From: an uncultured Alphaproteobacteria bacterium | GTDB lineage: Bacteria > Pseudomonadota > Alphaproteobacteria > RF32 > CAG-239 | Direction of reading: 5' to 3' | DNA length: 64,000 nt | NCBI GenBank assembly: GCA_910577095.1 | Contig: CAJTLY010000010.1 | Coordinates: 1 to 64,000 of the forward strand | Shown here: positions 7,834 to 15,132 of the stretch, piece after piece | How the letters are laid out: each line of letters opens with the position of its first letter | Position numbering within the stretch: position 1 is the stretch's first letter | The notes under the pieces: model-generated | Databases searched by the model: none | What the model saw: only the letters and a program-made list of their open reading frames with translations | What the model was told of the DNA's origin: nothing | Made by a program: the position numbers and the translations under genes

Positions 7834-8553
7834 ATGTTAGAAAAAAATTATACCGATGTCGGTATTGAAAAAGCCGCCGTTGACGAAGGTCTGCGCGCTT
7901 ATCTGGTCAGCGTTTACAATCATATGGCCGGCGCGTTGGCAATTACCGCCGCGGTTGCTTTCTTGGTGGCCAACACTTCGCTGATTGCGATGATGTTTGA
8001 TCCGCAAACCGGCGGCATGTCGGTGCTGGGCTGGCTGTTTTTGTTGTCGCCGCTGATTGTTATTTTCGGTTTCGGCTGGGTTTTGACCCGCGGAACTTTG
8101 GCGCAGGTACGCGGTGTCTTCTGGCTGTATTCGGCTTTGATGGGCGCTTCGTTGGCGCCGATCTTTCTGGTTTATACCGGTGCCAGCATGGTTCGGGTTT
8201 TCCTGATTACGGCGGCCATGTTCGGCGCGATGAGCATTTACGGAACCGTTACCAAACGCGATTTGACCTCGATGGGTTCTTTCCTGATGATGGGATTGTG
8301 GGGAATTATCATTGCATCGGTTGTCAACCTCTTTATGCAAAGCCCGGCTTTGTATTATGTGCTGTCGATCGTGTCGGTGGTTGTCTTTACCGGGCTGACC
8401 GCTTATGATACCCAGAAAATCCGTCAGATTTATGCCTCAAGCGATAATGAAGATACCATGACCCGCAAGGTTGTGGTCGGCGCGCTGGAACTGTATCTTG
8501 ATTTTATCAACCTGTTTCTGGCATTGTTGCGTTTGATGGGCGACCGCAAATAA
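7834..8553 (+). CDS. Bax inhibitor-1 (BI-1/YccA) family membrane protein
   Basis: With the ATG at 7834, chosen because GAGGAG lies 7 bp upstream, the protein is 239 aa. It has seven hydrophobic helices and the BI-1 hallmarks: 'YNHMAGALAITA' in the first helix, 'MFGAMSIYGTVTKRDLTSMGSFLMMGLWG' in the middle (only partly quoted motif: YGTVTKRDL), and the end 'GLTAYDTQKIR' followed by 'GALELYLDFINLFLALLRL'. Bacterial relatives are inner-membrane proteins acting as pH-sensitive Ca2+ leak channels or FtsH modulators. The gene has its own promoter and a terminator directly downstream. Confidence 0.93.
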   Translation: MLEKNYTDVGIEKAAVDEGLRAYLVSVYNHMAGALAITAAVAFLVANTSLIAMMFDPQTGGMSVLGWLFLLSPLIVIFGFGWVLTRGTLAQVRGVFWLYSALMGASLAPIFLVYTGASMVRVFLITAAMFGAMSIYGTVTKRDLTSMGSFLMMGLWGIIIASVVNLFMQSPALYYVLSIVSVVVFTGLTAYDTQKIRQIYASSDNEDTMTRKVVVGALELYLDFINLFLALLRLMGDRK

Positions 8554-8584
8554 AATTCCGCCTCACGGCGCGTAACTGATAACA

Positions 8585-8627
8585 AAAAACGACCGATGAC
8601 ATTTTGAAATGTCACGGCCGTTTTTTT
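8585..8627 (+). terminator. Intrinsic terminator after the BI-1 gene
   Basis: AACGACCG-A-TGACATTT pairs with AAATGTCACGGCCGTT (one bulged A, one G-T pair) and is followed by seven T residues. Confidence 0.85.
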
Positions 8628-9306
8628 GTTTTTTATCTCAGTCACAAACAAGAAAAATTACAGCACTATTTCTGATTATCGCATTTTGGATATTCCGGAT
8701 TATGAAACAGCGCCGTCAGTTGCTTTCAAAGCACCGCGGCAGGAGAATGATTCCGTAAGGATGGGGTATTCTTCAGCCTATCAGCCGATGGCAATGAATA
8801 CAAACTATGTTTTTCGGGAGATGCAAAACGGAGAAACGCCTTCGGAAGGAAATTTTGTGCTTGAAAAATTAGCAAAAACATATGAAACTGTCAAAGCCGA
8901 AGCAGAGAAATATTATCCAATGGCCCGCTTTGTCGGTGACACAATGTTGAATTATGCTGCACAGCGAAAGCAGGATGACTGGTTGACCCGCTACGGGCGT
9001 TGGTACCAGGAAGCCGGAAGGGTTGGTAAAATGGGTATATCCGATGAAAACAAGCACCAGTATATGAGCTGCCGCGCAGCCGAACAGCGAATACCCAAAC
9101 TGGGGTATGTAACAGGAATCGCTAAAGAAGCCTTTGACTTGGCAAAAAAGCTAAAAGATGAAAAAGAAATTAAAAAGTATAACGGAAAGTTGGGTGTGGT
9201 GTGGGACAGTGTCAAAGATATGAAAAACAACACCATCGGCCTCGGCTATGGAATGTTGTCGTTTGATCCCGATTGCGAAAGTTTACTTGAAGAAAAAATC
9301 TGGTAA
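8626..9306 (+). CDS. Hypothetical protein, start uncertain
   Basis: This frame is open for 226 codons from a TTG that lies inside the preceding T tract. The first in-frame ATG is at 8761, but the intervening residues (DIPDYETAPSVAFKAPRQ) look like real protein, so the true start is probably upstream and non-ATG; no good Shine-Dalgarno was found. The visible protein is soluble and largely helical ('KLAKTYETVKAEAEKYYP', 'AKEAFDLAKKLKDEKEIKKY') and ends in an acidic segment. No known family. It is followed after about 15 bp by a membrane-protein gene and both sit beside a tRNA gene and a repeat. Confidence 0.5.
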   Translation: MFFISVTNKKNYSTISDYRILDIPDYETAPSVAFKAPRQENDSVRMGYSSAYQPMAMNTNYVFREMQNGETPSEGNFVLEKLAKTYETVKAEAEKYYPMARFVGDTMLNYAAQRKQDDWLTRYGRWYQEAGRVGKMGISDENKHQYMSCRAAEQRIPKLGYVTGIAKEAFDLAKKLKDEKEIKKYNGKLGVVWDSVKDMKNNTIGLGYGMLSFDPDCESLLEEKIW

Positions 9307-9321
9307 AAGGAGACGTACACC

Positions 9322-9864
9322 GTGACCGTAAGAAAAATAATGAAAAACTTTTTGGATAATAAATATGTTAGAAAAATAGTCGATTTTGTGAAGGGGAGCA
9401 TCACGGTTGTTTTTTTCATTGTTTTGTTTGTAACTTTCTATAGCCCGTTTCGTACCATCATGAAACTTATTTTTGTTCCGGAATACGGGGTGGCGCTGTC
9501 ACCGCTGCTTTCGCAGGCTTATGTGGAGTTCATGCTGGGATTGTTGTGTGTGCTGAGTCTGTTTTTGGGCAAATACGGGATGCGGATTTGCTGGATCATC
9601 TTTTTGCTTGACATTCCGGCGGTTTTTAATCAATTTCCCGGGATGCGCGAAGTTTGGGATTATGAACTTTGCTTTGATGAGGGGTATTGTAAGGCAAGCG
9701 TGCGAGAAAGCGTCAGTCGGGAAGATTGCTTGGCTCATAACGGAATGTGGAATATTGACGAAGAAATGTGTGATTACGGCTGCAACCGCGATACCTGCGA
9801 AATCCGTTTTGGCGGTGATAATTGGGAGCTGCCGGAAATCTGTAAGCAAAAGAAACCTTCATAA
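9322..9864 (+). CDS. Membrane protein with cysteine-rich C-terminal domain
   Basis: A GTG start is chosen because AAAGGAG lies 9 bp upstream; an ATG at 9340 is the alternative. The 180-aa product has three hydrophobic helices (about 25-46, 50-80 and 88-105) and then a roughly 70-residue domain with eight cysteines (CFDEGYC, DCLAHNG, CDYGC, TC, IC). This domain lies after the last helix and could be periplasmic with disulfides; the 'DCLAHNGMW' spacing resembles small disulfide-bonded repeats. No family recognised. It is probably an operon partner of the gene 15 bp upstream. Confidence 0.55.
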   Translation: MTVRKIMKNFLDNKYVRKIVDFVKGSITVVFFIVLFVTFYSPFRTIMKLIFVPEYGVALSPLLSQAYVEFMLGLLCVLSLFLGKYGMRICWIIFLLDIPAVFNQFPGMREVWDYELCFDEGYCKASVRESVSREDCLAHNGMWNIDEEMCDYGCNRDTCEIRFGGDNWELPEICKQKKPS

Positions 9865-9866
9865 CA

Positions 9867-10004
9867 TTTTGTAAGGAGATGTTTCGCGTCTCCGCGACAA
9901 AACTTAGGTACGCGTGAACGAACCGTTTTAGGTTCGACCGCGAGACAAGCCACGAAAAAAAGACGCGTTTTGCACGCGTCTTTTGAAAGTGGCGTCGACG
10001 AGAG
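9867..10004. repeat. 138-bp perfect direct repeat, copy A
   Basis: This segment is identical to 10070-10207, 203 bp further on. Read on the minus strand, it consists of the last 15 nt of tRNA-Arg (including the encoded CCA), the tRNA terminator hairpin and about 90 bp containing short palindromes such as CGCGTCTCCGCG. The tRNA body is absent from this copy. Confidence 0.9.
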
Positions 10005-10015
10005 AGGTGCTAAGC

Positions 10016-10043
10016 AAAAACAACCGCTGCTCCGGTTGTTTTT
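10016..10043. terminator. Bidirectional terminator between the two repeat copies
   Basis: AAAAACAACCG (10016-10026), a short loop and CGGTTGTTTTT (10033-10043) form a perfect 11-bp stem with T tracts in both directions. It could end transcripts coming from 8626-9864. Confidence 0.75.
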
Positions 10044-10069
10044 GTCTGTAAAGCCACGTCTACCTTGTG

Positions 10070-10207
10070 TTTTGTAAGGAGATGTTTCGCGTCTCCGCGA
10101 CAAAACTTAGGTACGCGTGAACGAACCGTTTTAGGTTCGACCGCGAGACAAGCCACGAAAAAAAGACGCGTTTTGCACGCGTCTTTTGAAAGTGGCGTCG
10201 ACGAGAG
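10070..10207. repeat. 138-bp perfect direct repeat, copy B
   Basis: Exact copy of 9867-10004. Its right end lies 15 nt inside the 3' end of the functional tRNA-Arg gene, and it includes that gene's terminator (AAAAGACGCGT pairing with ACGCGTCTTTT, 10161-10187, T tract on the minus strand). Confidence 0.9.
10157..10187 (-). terminator. tRNA-Arg terminator
   Basis: An 11-bp perfect stem (10161-10171 with 10177-10187) is followed on the minus strand by a run of seven T residues, starting 6 bp beyond the CCA end of the tRNA. The same hairpin is duplicated at 9954-9984. Confidence 0.8.
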
Positions 10208-10269
10208 GACTCGAACCTCCCACCCACAGTTTAGGAAACTGTTGCTCTATCCTGATGAGCTACGTCGAC
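10193..10269 (-). tRNA. tRNA-Arg (anticodon CCU)
   Basis: Read on the minus strand, a 77-nt cloverleaf is visible. The acceptor stem GTCGACG pairs with CGTCGAC, followed by discriminator G and an encoded CCA. The D arm is GCTC..GAGC. The anticodon stem ACAGT/ACTGT encloses the loop TTCCTAA, giving anticodon CCT, which reads AGG. The T arm GGAGGTTCGAGTCCTCT completes it. A TTGCTT-16-TATAAT promoter lies just upstream. The last 15 nt are part of a duplicated 138-bp segment. Confidence 0.95.
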
Positions 10270-10280
10270 ATTAAGGACGG

Positions 10281-10308
10281 ATTATAAATATTCTGCCGGT
10301 AAAAGCAA
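10281..10308 (-). promoter_or_regulatory. Promoter of tRNA-Arg
   Basis: On the minus strand TTGCTT and a perfect TATAAT are separated by 16 bp; the -10 box ends 11 bp before the tRNA 5' end. The -35 box abuts the stop codon of the upstream gene. Confidence 0.65.
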
Positions 10309-10710
10309 TCATTCTTCATCATCTATCCACGATTTCAGGCTGGCGATTTCGGCTTTGAAATCGGCTTTCACGTTGGCCCAGAACTCGCGAAAGTCGGTTT
10401 TCTTCCAGGTTGTGACGGTCCAATAAGTTCCGACCGACAAAATAATCAAAACCCCGATGGCAAAGCCGCAGGCAAGCAACCAGACAATCGTCATTCCGAT
10501 TGCCAGTATTAAAATCAGCCCCCAGGAATAATCGGCCCCTTTGACAAAATGAATCGAATAGACGAACATTGCCAGTTGAACCGCTACTCCCAACAGCGAA
10601 CCGATGCGGGCCGCCCGGCCGTACTTTTGTATTTCAAGATTAACCACCCATACGCAGCCGGCTGTCAGCAGGCCGCAGGCAATTAATCCCATCGTTAGCA
10701 TCGTACTCAT
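10309..10710 (-). CDS. Small integral membrane protein of unknown function
   Basis: The 133-aa protein consists of about four hydrophobic helices (residues about 3-24, 36-56, 62-92) and a charged amphipathic tail from about 98 (KKTDFREFWANVKADFKAEI...). The tail is likely cytoplasmic. No signature of a known family was seen. Two further in-frame ATGs (M3-M6 region) make the exact start uncertain, and only a weak GGATTG ribosome site is present. It is transcribed towards the tRNA gene and could extend into it. Confidence 0.55.
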   Translation of the reverse strand: MSTMLTMGLIACGLLTAGCVWVVNLEIQKYGRAARIGSLLGVAVQLAMFVYSIHFVKGADYSWGLILILAIGMTIVWLLACGFAIGVLIILSVGTYWTVTTWKKTDFREFWANVKADFKAEIASLKSWIDDEE

Positions 10711-10820
10711 TTCAATCCGAAGTCTTGGTTATTGTACACTATTAACAGCAGTGCATAATATTATTATATTTTCCCGTGTATGTCCAGTTTTTTTGTGGCG
10801 TTTCAGAAAGCGGGAATCCG

Positions 10821-10864
10821 GAAAAACAATCCCGTCGGCGGCAGGATGCGGCTGACGGGATTGT
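10821..10864 (-). terminator. Terminator of the M20 peptidase gene
   Basis: ACAATCCCGTC (10826-10836) and GACGGGATTGT (10854-10864) form a perfect 11-bp stem; the A-run at 10822-10826 becomes a T tract on the minus strand, about 50 bp past the stop codon. Confidence 0.75.
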
Positions 10865-10912
10865 CGGACAGTACGGCCGGCAGCATCGTTACCGCCGGCC
10901 ATATCTCAAGAA

Positions 10913-12022
10913 TCAGGCTTTTTCGGCAAGACGGTGCAGAAACCTTTTCTGAATTTCTGCCAGTTGTTCGACGGTTTCCCATACCGCATATTCGCCGGCG
11001 GCATGCATTCCGTCACCGCTGCCCGAATGCATGATGACGACGGAGCCGCGTTCGGCAAAAGCCCGCGAATCGGTGGCGCCGCCGATATATTCAAATTCGA
11101 GCGGGCGGTTGAGGTATTGTTCCGCCGTTTGTTTATAATCGCGGATGTACGGATTGTTTTCGTCCATAACCACCGGGCGTCCTGCCGATACGATTTGATA
11201 GCTGACGCCGTCAACCATGGCCTGTTGCAGGTTTTGTTCCAACTCGTCCGGCGATGATTTTTCGGTCAGCCGGAAATCGAGCATGGCTTCGGCATGGTTG
11301 GAAATAACGTTGGCGACGGCGCCGCCTTCGATCCGTGCAAAATGAACGGTGTCAATCCAGGTGTCGGCCGGTTTGGGCATTTTTTTGCAGAAATACGGGT
11401 ACCGGGTGCGGATGTTTTGCCATACCTGCATCAATTGTTCGTTGGCGTCAATTCCCTCCCAAGGGGTGGAGCCGTGAGCTTCCTTGCCCTCGGAAAACAG
11501 TTTGACAAATACCGGACTTTTACAGCGAGCGACAATTTTGCCGATGTCTCCGGCAACGTCAACGTCGAGTACGATCTTGGACTTGAGGTCGGGATTGTCG
11601 TGTAAAAAGGCTTCCAGTCCGAAGCTGCCTTTTTCTTCGTCGGAAGACAACAAAACGCCGAATTTCAGCGGCAACTGCTGTTTTAAGACATATTCAAGCG
11701 AATTTAAGCCGACGGCGGCAAACGATTTCATGTCCAAACTGCCGCGACCGAACATTTTACCTTCTTTGGTGTAGGGAATAAACATCGGATCGGCTGCCGG
11801 AACCACGTCGATATGACCGACGACCAAAACGTCAAAGTCACGGTATTTGCCGTTAGAGAGCAGGATCACCGGCGCGAGGGCATCTTTGCGGTATATTTCG
11901 ACTTCGGCGCCGACGGTTTCGGCCTGTTGTCTGACGAAGTTCATGCAGCGTTCAATTTCCGGTATGTTGCCGGTTTCGGTGCGAAATTTAATCAGTTGGA
12001 CAGTCACTTCCTTTAAGTTCAT
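10913..12022 (-). CDS. M20-family deacylase (ArgE/DapE-like)
   Basis: The 369-aa protein has the M20 di-zinc layout: 'VVGHIDVVP' with His70 and Asp72, the bridging Asp97 in 'GSLDMKS', the catalytic acid pair in 'SSDEEKGSFG' (Asp128-Glu130) and the late 'GGATDSRAF'. A dimerisation (lid) domain lies between about 170 and 285. The family removes acyl groups from N-acyl amino acids, as in N-acetylornithine deacetylase or succinyl-diaminopimelate desuccinylase; the exact substrate cannot be told here because no arginine or lysine genes are adjacent. AGAGAGGA precedes the ATG. Confidence 0.85.
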   Translation of the reverse strand: MNLKEVTVQLIKFRTETGNIPEIERCMNFVRQQAETVGAEVEIYRKDALAPVILLSNGKYRDFDVLVVGHIDVVPAADPMFIPYTKEGKMFGRGSLDMKSFAAVGLNSLEYVLKQQLPLKFGVLLSSDEEKGSFGLEAFLHDNPDLKSKIVLDVDVAGDIGKIVARCKSPVFVKLFSEGKEAHGSTPWEGIDANEQLMQVWQNIRTRYPYFCKKMPKPADTWIDTVHFARIEGGAVANVISNHAEAMLDFRLTEKSSPDELEQNLQQAMVDGVSYQIVSAGRPVVMDENNPYIRDYKQTAEQYLNRPLEFEYIGGATDSRAFAERGSVVIMHSGSGDGMHAAGEYAVWETVEQLAEIQKRFLHRLAEKA

Positions 12023-12119
12023 TTTTTTATCCTCTCTTTGCTGAATTTTACCTTTTATTCATCTTATATGAGTATGATTAGCGCAATTATAATAAGAAAG
12101 GATTAATGAGGATCTGCAA

Positions 12120-12623
12120 ATGAAAACATTTCTAGCCGGCGTTATGATGTTTGTTGCGCTTGCGGCCCCGGTATGGGCCGGCGGCGATGGCGAAAGCGAT
12201 TCCGGGCGCGCGTTGCCGCGGATGGCTTCGCTGCGTTCAAAGTTGGTTAATGCCCGTTCGGGTCCGGGTTCGCGCTATCCGATCGAATGGGTGTATAAAC
12301 AGAAAAATGCGCCGGTTGAAATTATTGCCGAATTTGACCTGTGGCGGCAGATCCGCGATTGGGAAGGCTCGGAAACCTGGGTTTATAAACCGATGCTGAG
12401 CAACAAGCGCTGGATTAAGATGACCAATGCCGGTACCAGCAACATTTACGCCAAGCCCCAACTTGACGCCAAAGTGATTGCCAAAGTTGAAGATCAGGTG
12501 ATCGGCGAAATCGAAAAATGTCCCGAAGGCAAGGATTTTTGCCTGATTAAGTTCACTTCGGCAGAAGGCTGGGTTCAGCGCGGTGACTTTTTCGGCGTCT
12601 ACCCCGGGGAAACAATCAACTAA
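12120..12623 (+). CDS. Secreted bacterial SH3-domain protein
   Basis: The 167-aa protein begins with a signal peptide (MKTFLAGVMMFVALAAPVWAG). It then has one or two SH3b-type folds: 'MASLRSKLVNARSGPGSRYPIEWVYKQKNAPVEII' is the usual 'NVRSGPGTxYpv' start (residues about 37-65), and a second similar unit begins near 105 ('GTSNIYAKPQLDAKVIAKVE'). Such periplasmic proteins bind or sense the cell wall, but no enzyme domain is attached. GAGGAT supports the start. The secretion-type ATPase gene follows after 17 bp, so they may be co-expressed. Confidence 0.8.
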   Translation: MKTFLAGVMMFVALAAPVWAGGDGESDSGRALPRMASLRSKLVNARSGPGSRYPIEWVYKQKNAPVEIIAEFDLWRQIRDWEGSETWVYKPMLSNKRWIKMTNAGTSNIYAKPQLDAKVIAKVEDQVIGEIEKCPEGKDFCLIKFTSAEGWVQRGDFFGVYPGETIN

Positions 12624-12640
12624 CCGACAGGACCCTTTTA

Positions 12641-13615
12641 ATGAGTACAGTTAATGAAATAAGCTTTTCCGATATTTACATCACCCCCGATAAGGTTGCT
12701 TATATTCCGGACGGCAAAACGGCCAACGGCCTGATGAAAATCAAGACCGATGATTTCAACTATTTTTATGATAAACTGGAAAGCTGTTATGACGGCCACA
12801 ATCCGAGCTATTCGGTTTTGTACAATAAAATTTTGTATCGTGTCGAACGCAGTGTCAGCATCTACGGTATTCAATACTGCGCCCGCAAAATGCCGCCCGA
12901 AGTGCCGGCTTTCAGTACGCTCGGTTTTACGCCCGAATTGCGCAAGTATCTGCTTAAGCTCGGCAACTCTGCCGGGCTGATTTTGTGGTCGGGGCCGACC
13001 GGCGCCGGAAAAACCACCGCGGTTTCGTCGCTGATGAAAGAATATCTGATCAACGAAGGCGGTTTTGCCTATACGATCGAGGATCCGGCGGAAATGCCGC
13101 TGGACGGCAGCTACAATGCGCTCAACGGCAGTCTCGGTTTGTGCAAACAGACGCAGCCGATTGACGGCAATTGGGGCGGTTGTCTTAAATCGGCCCTGCG
13201 TTCCAAGCCGCGTTTTATTTTGGTAGGTGAAATCCGTACTCCCGAAACCGCCAGCGAAGTGTTGCGCGCCTGTACTTCCGGGCATCTGGTTTTGTCAACC
13301 ATTCACGCCAACAACGTTACCGACGCCATTAACTCGGTGATTAAATATGCTTCTTCTTCGGGGATGACGGAAGAACTGGCCTATGACTTGTTCTCGCGCG
13401 GGATGCTGGCGGTTTTGCACCAGACTTTGAACGGTATTCGCAAAAAAGTGCCGACAGTTTCTTATCTTTTTGCCAACCCGGACACCACTCAGGGGGATCA
13501 GGTTCGCGCGATTATCAAAACCGGCAAGCTCAATCTGGCGACTTCGATTGATACGCAGCGCAGTCGTTTGTCGTTGGGCAAAGAACTGTTTCCCGGATTG
13601 CGCGAACAGAGTTAG
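12641..13615 (+). CDS. PilT/DotB-type secretion ATPase, orphan
   Basis: The 324-aa protein is a GspE/PilT/DotB-family hexameric ATPase. A small N-terminal domain (about 1-95) is followed by Walker A GPTGAGKTT at 118-126, an Asp-box-like acidic strand 'YTIEDPAEMPL', the Walker B region 'FILVGEIRTPETASEVLRA' and a His-box 'GHLVLSTIHANN'. This order is closest to the DotB and PilT branches, which power type IVb secretion or pilus retraction. No pilin or secretion-channel genes lie in this window, so the partner machine is unknown. A terminator follows directly. Confidence 0.85.
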   Translation: MSTVNEISFSDIYITPDKVAYIPDGKTANGLMKIKTDDFNYFYDKLESCYDGHNPSYSVLYNKILYRVERSVSIYGIQYCARKMPPEVPAFSTLGFTPELRKYLLKLGNSAGLILWSGPTGAGKTTAVSSLMKEYLINEGGFAYTIEDPAEMPLDGSYNALNGSLGLCKQTQPIDGNWGGCLKSALRSKPRFILVGEIRTPETASEVLRACTSGHLVLSTIHANNVTDAINSVIKYASSSGMTEELAYDLFSRGMLAVLHQTLNGIRKKVPTVSYLFANPDTTQGDQVRAIIKTGKLNLATSIDTQRSRLSLGKELFPGLREQS

Positions 13616-13633
13616 GACCGTAATTTGAACCAC

Positions 13634-13661
13634 AAAAAAGCCGGCGACTGTCGGCTTTTTT
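13634..13661. terminator. Bidirectional terminator between convergent genes
   Basis: AAAAAAGCCGGCGACTGTCGGCTTTTTT forms a stem with A and T tracts on both sides, shared by the ATPase gene and the thioredoxin-like gene on the other strand. Confidence 0.8.
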
Positions 13662-13669
13662 ACAAAATT

Positions 13670-14221
13670 CTAACCGTGTTCGGCTTTGATTTTGTAAATA
13701 TATTCAATCACTTCGGGACTGTCCCAATCGGCACTGCCGCGGATACGGCCGATTTCTTTACCTTCGCGACTGATCAATACGGTCACCGGCGAAGAAAAAA
13801 TTCCCAACGCCGAGGCCATGTCGTTTTTGTCGTCAACATACATTTCCAGATCGTTGCCGCCGAACTTTTTTAACAATCGGCGCTGTTCGGAAAAACCGCC
13901 TTGCCATTCTTTTTTGGGAGAAATCATAATAACCCGGATGCCGTCGTCTTTGGTTTGACGGGCAAAAGCGTTCAGGCTTTCGATTTCGCGCAGGCAGGGC
14001 GTGCAATGTCTTGACCAAAAGACGGCCAGCACAAAATCACCGTCAAAATCAGAAAGTTTGACTTTGCTGCCGGTTTCGCCGTATATGACTTTTGACGGCG
14101 CCTGACGGGGCGCGTGATAAATGTTGACGCCTTTTTCGTTTGCCCAAACCGTCGAAATTTGCAAACACAGTATTGCCAGCATTACCATTCTACAAATTTT
14201 TTTCATCTGCTTACTGATCAT
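13670..14221 (-). CDS. TlpA/ResA-like thioredoxin-fold protein, exported
   Basis: Starting at the ATG ending at 14221 the protein is 183 aa; the frame is open further upstream but that part overlaps a gene on the other strand. An N-terminal hydrophobic segment (MKKICRMVMLAILCLQISTVWA, residues 6-27) acts as a signal or anchor. The thioredoxin fold follows with the active site Cys73-Thr-Pro-Cys76 after 'LAVFWSRH' and the cis-Pro loop in 'FSSPVTVLIS'. This fits a periplasmic thiol-disulfide oxidoreductase of the TlpA/ResA/DsbE type. Its substrate is unknown. It is divergent from a small lipoprotein gene. Confidence 0.85.
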   Translation of the reverse strand: MISKQMKKICRMVMLAILCLQISTVWANEKGVNIYHAPRQAPSKVIYGETGSKVKLSDFDGDFVLAVFWSRHCTPCLREIESLNAFARQTKDDGIRVIMISPKKEWQGGFSEQRRLLKKFGGNDLEMYVDDKNDMASALGIFSSPVTVLISREGKEIGRIRGSADWDSPEVIEYIYKIKAEHG

Positions 14222-14296
14222 ATTTTTATCTTGTCTCCGCTTGAGGAATAATATATAACCATAATAATCAAATAGACAAGCAAAAGGTAAAAGAAT

Positions 14297-14428
14297 ATGA
14301 AAAAAGCCTCGGTACTTTTTTGGATTTTGTTGGTGGCAGCCGGTTTGTCCGTAAGCGGCTGCGGCAAAGTTTCCGCCCCGGCGCCGCTTGAGGGCAGCGG
14401 CTATCCCCATTCTTATCCGCGGCAATAG
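14297..14428 (+). CDS. 43-aa LptM-like lipoprotein
   Basis: A short gene encodes a 43-residue protein with a lipoprotein signal peptide: positive start MKKAS, hydrophobic core, and lipobox VSGC with the acylated Cys22. The mature part is only about 20 residues, Pro-rich, and ends 'YPHSYPRQ'. This matches the small lipoproteins with a GCGxxGPL..P pattern common in proteobacteria (YifL, now LptM, which helps LptD assembly). AAAGGT lies upstream of the ATG. It precedes the vWA gene by 14 bp and may be co-transcribed with it. Family assignment is by pattern only. Confidence 0.65.
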   Translation: MKKASVLFWILLVAAGLSVSGCGKVSAPAPLEGSGYPHSYPRQ

Positions 14429-14442
14429 AGACAAGGAGGATT

Positions 14443-15132
14443 ATGATGGCAGAAAACAATTTTGTGGACGAGATGATCCCGTATGTCGAATTTGCCGACA
14501 ACGCCAACGAACGAACCCCCTGCGTTTTGGTACTCGATTGTTCCGGTTCCATGCGCGGCGAACCGATCAAGCAATTGAACGTCGGGCTGAAAGCGTTGGA
14601 AAAAGAACTGAAAGAGGACATTGACGCCAGTTCGCGGGTTCAGTTGTTGATTATCAAAGCTTTCGGCAAAGACGAAACCGAAGTTTCCGCCGACTGGATT
14701 GACGCCATGAACTTTTCGGCACCGGAGATGGTTGCCGGCGGTTTGACGCCGCTCGGCAAGGCGATGGAACTGGCCTTGCAGAAGATCGAAGAACAAAAGT
14801 GTTTGTATGACAGCTGCGGCATCACTTCCAAACGGCCGTGGATTTTTCTGATCAGCGACGGCGAACCGACAGACTATGATTGGGAAAGCACCGCTCGCAA
14901 GTGCTGTCAGGCGCAGGAAAACAAAAAAGTGGTTATTCATGCGGTGGGTACCGAAGGTGCCAACCTCGAGAAGCTGGCGCGCTTTTCCCTTAATACGCCC
15001 AAACGGCTGACCGGCTTAAAATTTACCGAATTTTTCCTCTGGCTGAGCCGAAGCGTTTCGTGTATTTCGAAAGCGGCGCCCAACGCCGGCGATTTGTTTG
15101 ACAATACGGGAAACTGGGATGAAGAAAACTGA
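14443..15132 (+). CDS. TerY-like von Willebrand factor A protein
   Basis: The 229-aa protein is essentially one vWA domain. The metal-ion-dependent adhesion site is complete: Asp32-Cys-Ser34-Gly-Ser36 (DCSGSM), a Thr in 'GGLTPLGKAM', and Asp in 'LISDGEPTD'. It is soluble with no signal peptide. AGGAGG lies 4 bp upstream of the ATG. The stop codon overlaps the PP2C gene by 14 bp, which in turn overlaps a kinase gene. This vWA-phosphatase-kinase trio is the described TerY-P triad, in which the TerY-like protein is thought to act as a metal-binding scaffold in a phosphorylation-controlled stress response. Confidence 0.85.
   Translation: MMAENNFVDEMIPYVEFADNANERTPCVLVLDCSGSMRGEPIKQLNVGLKALEKELKEDIDASSRVQLLIIKAFGKDETEVSADWIDAMNFSAPEMVAGGLTPLGKAMELALQKIEEQKCLYDSCGITSKRPWIFLISDGEPTDYDWESTARKCCQAQENKKVVIHAVGTEGANLEKLARFSLNTPKRLTGLKFTEFFLWLSRSVSCISKAAPNAGDLFDNTGNWDEEN

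Noticed and set aside
9990..10010. Second tRNA-Arg gene at the end of repeat copy A
   Set aside because: Only the last 15 nt of the tRNA are present; the sequence that follows cannot form D, anticodon or T arms.
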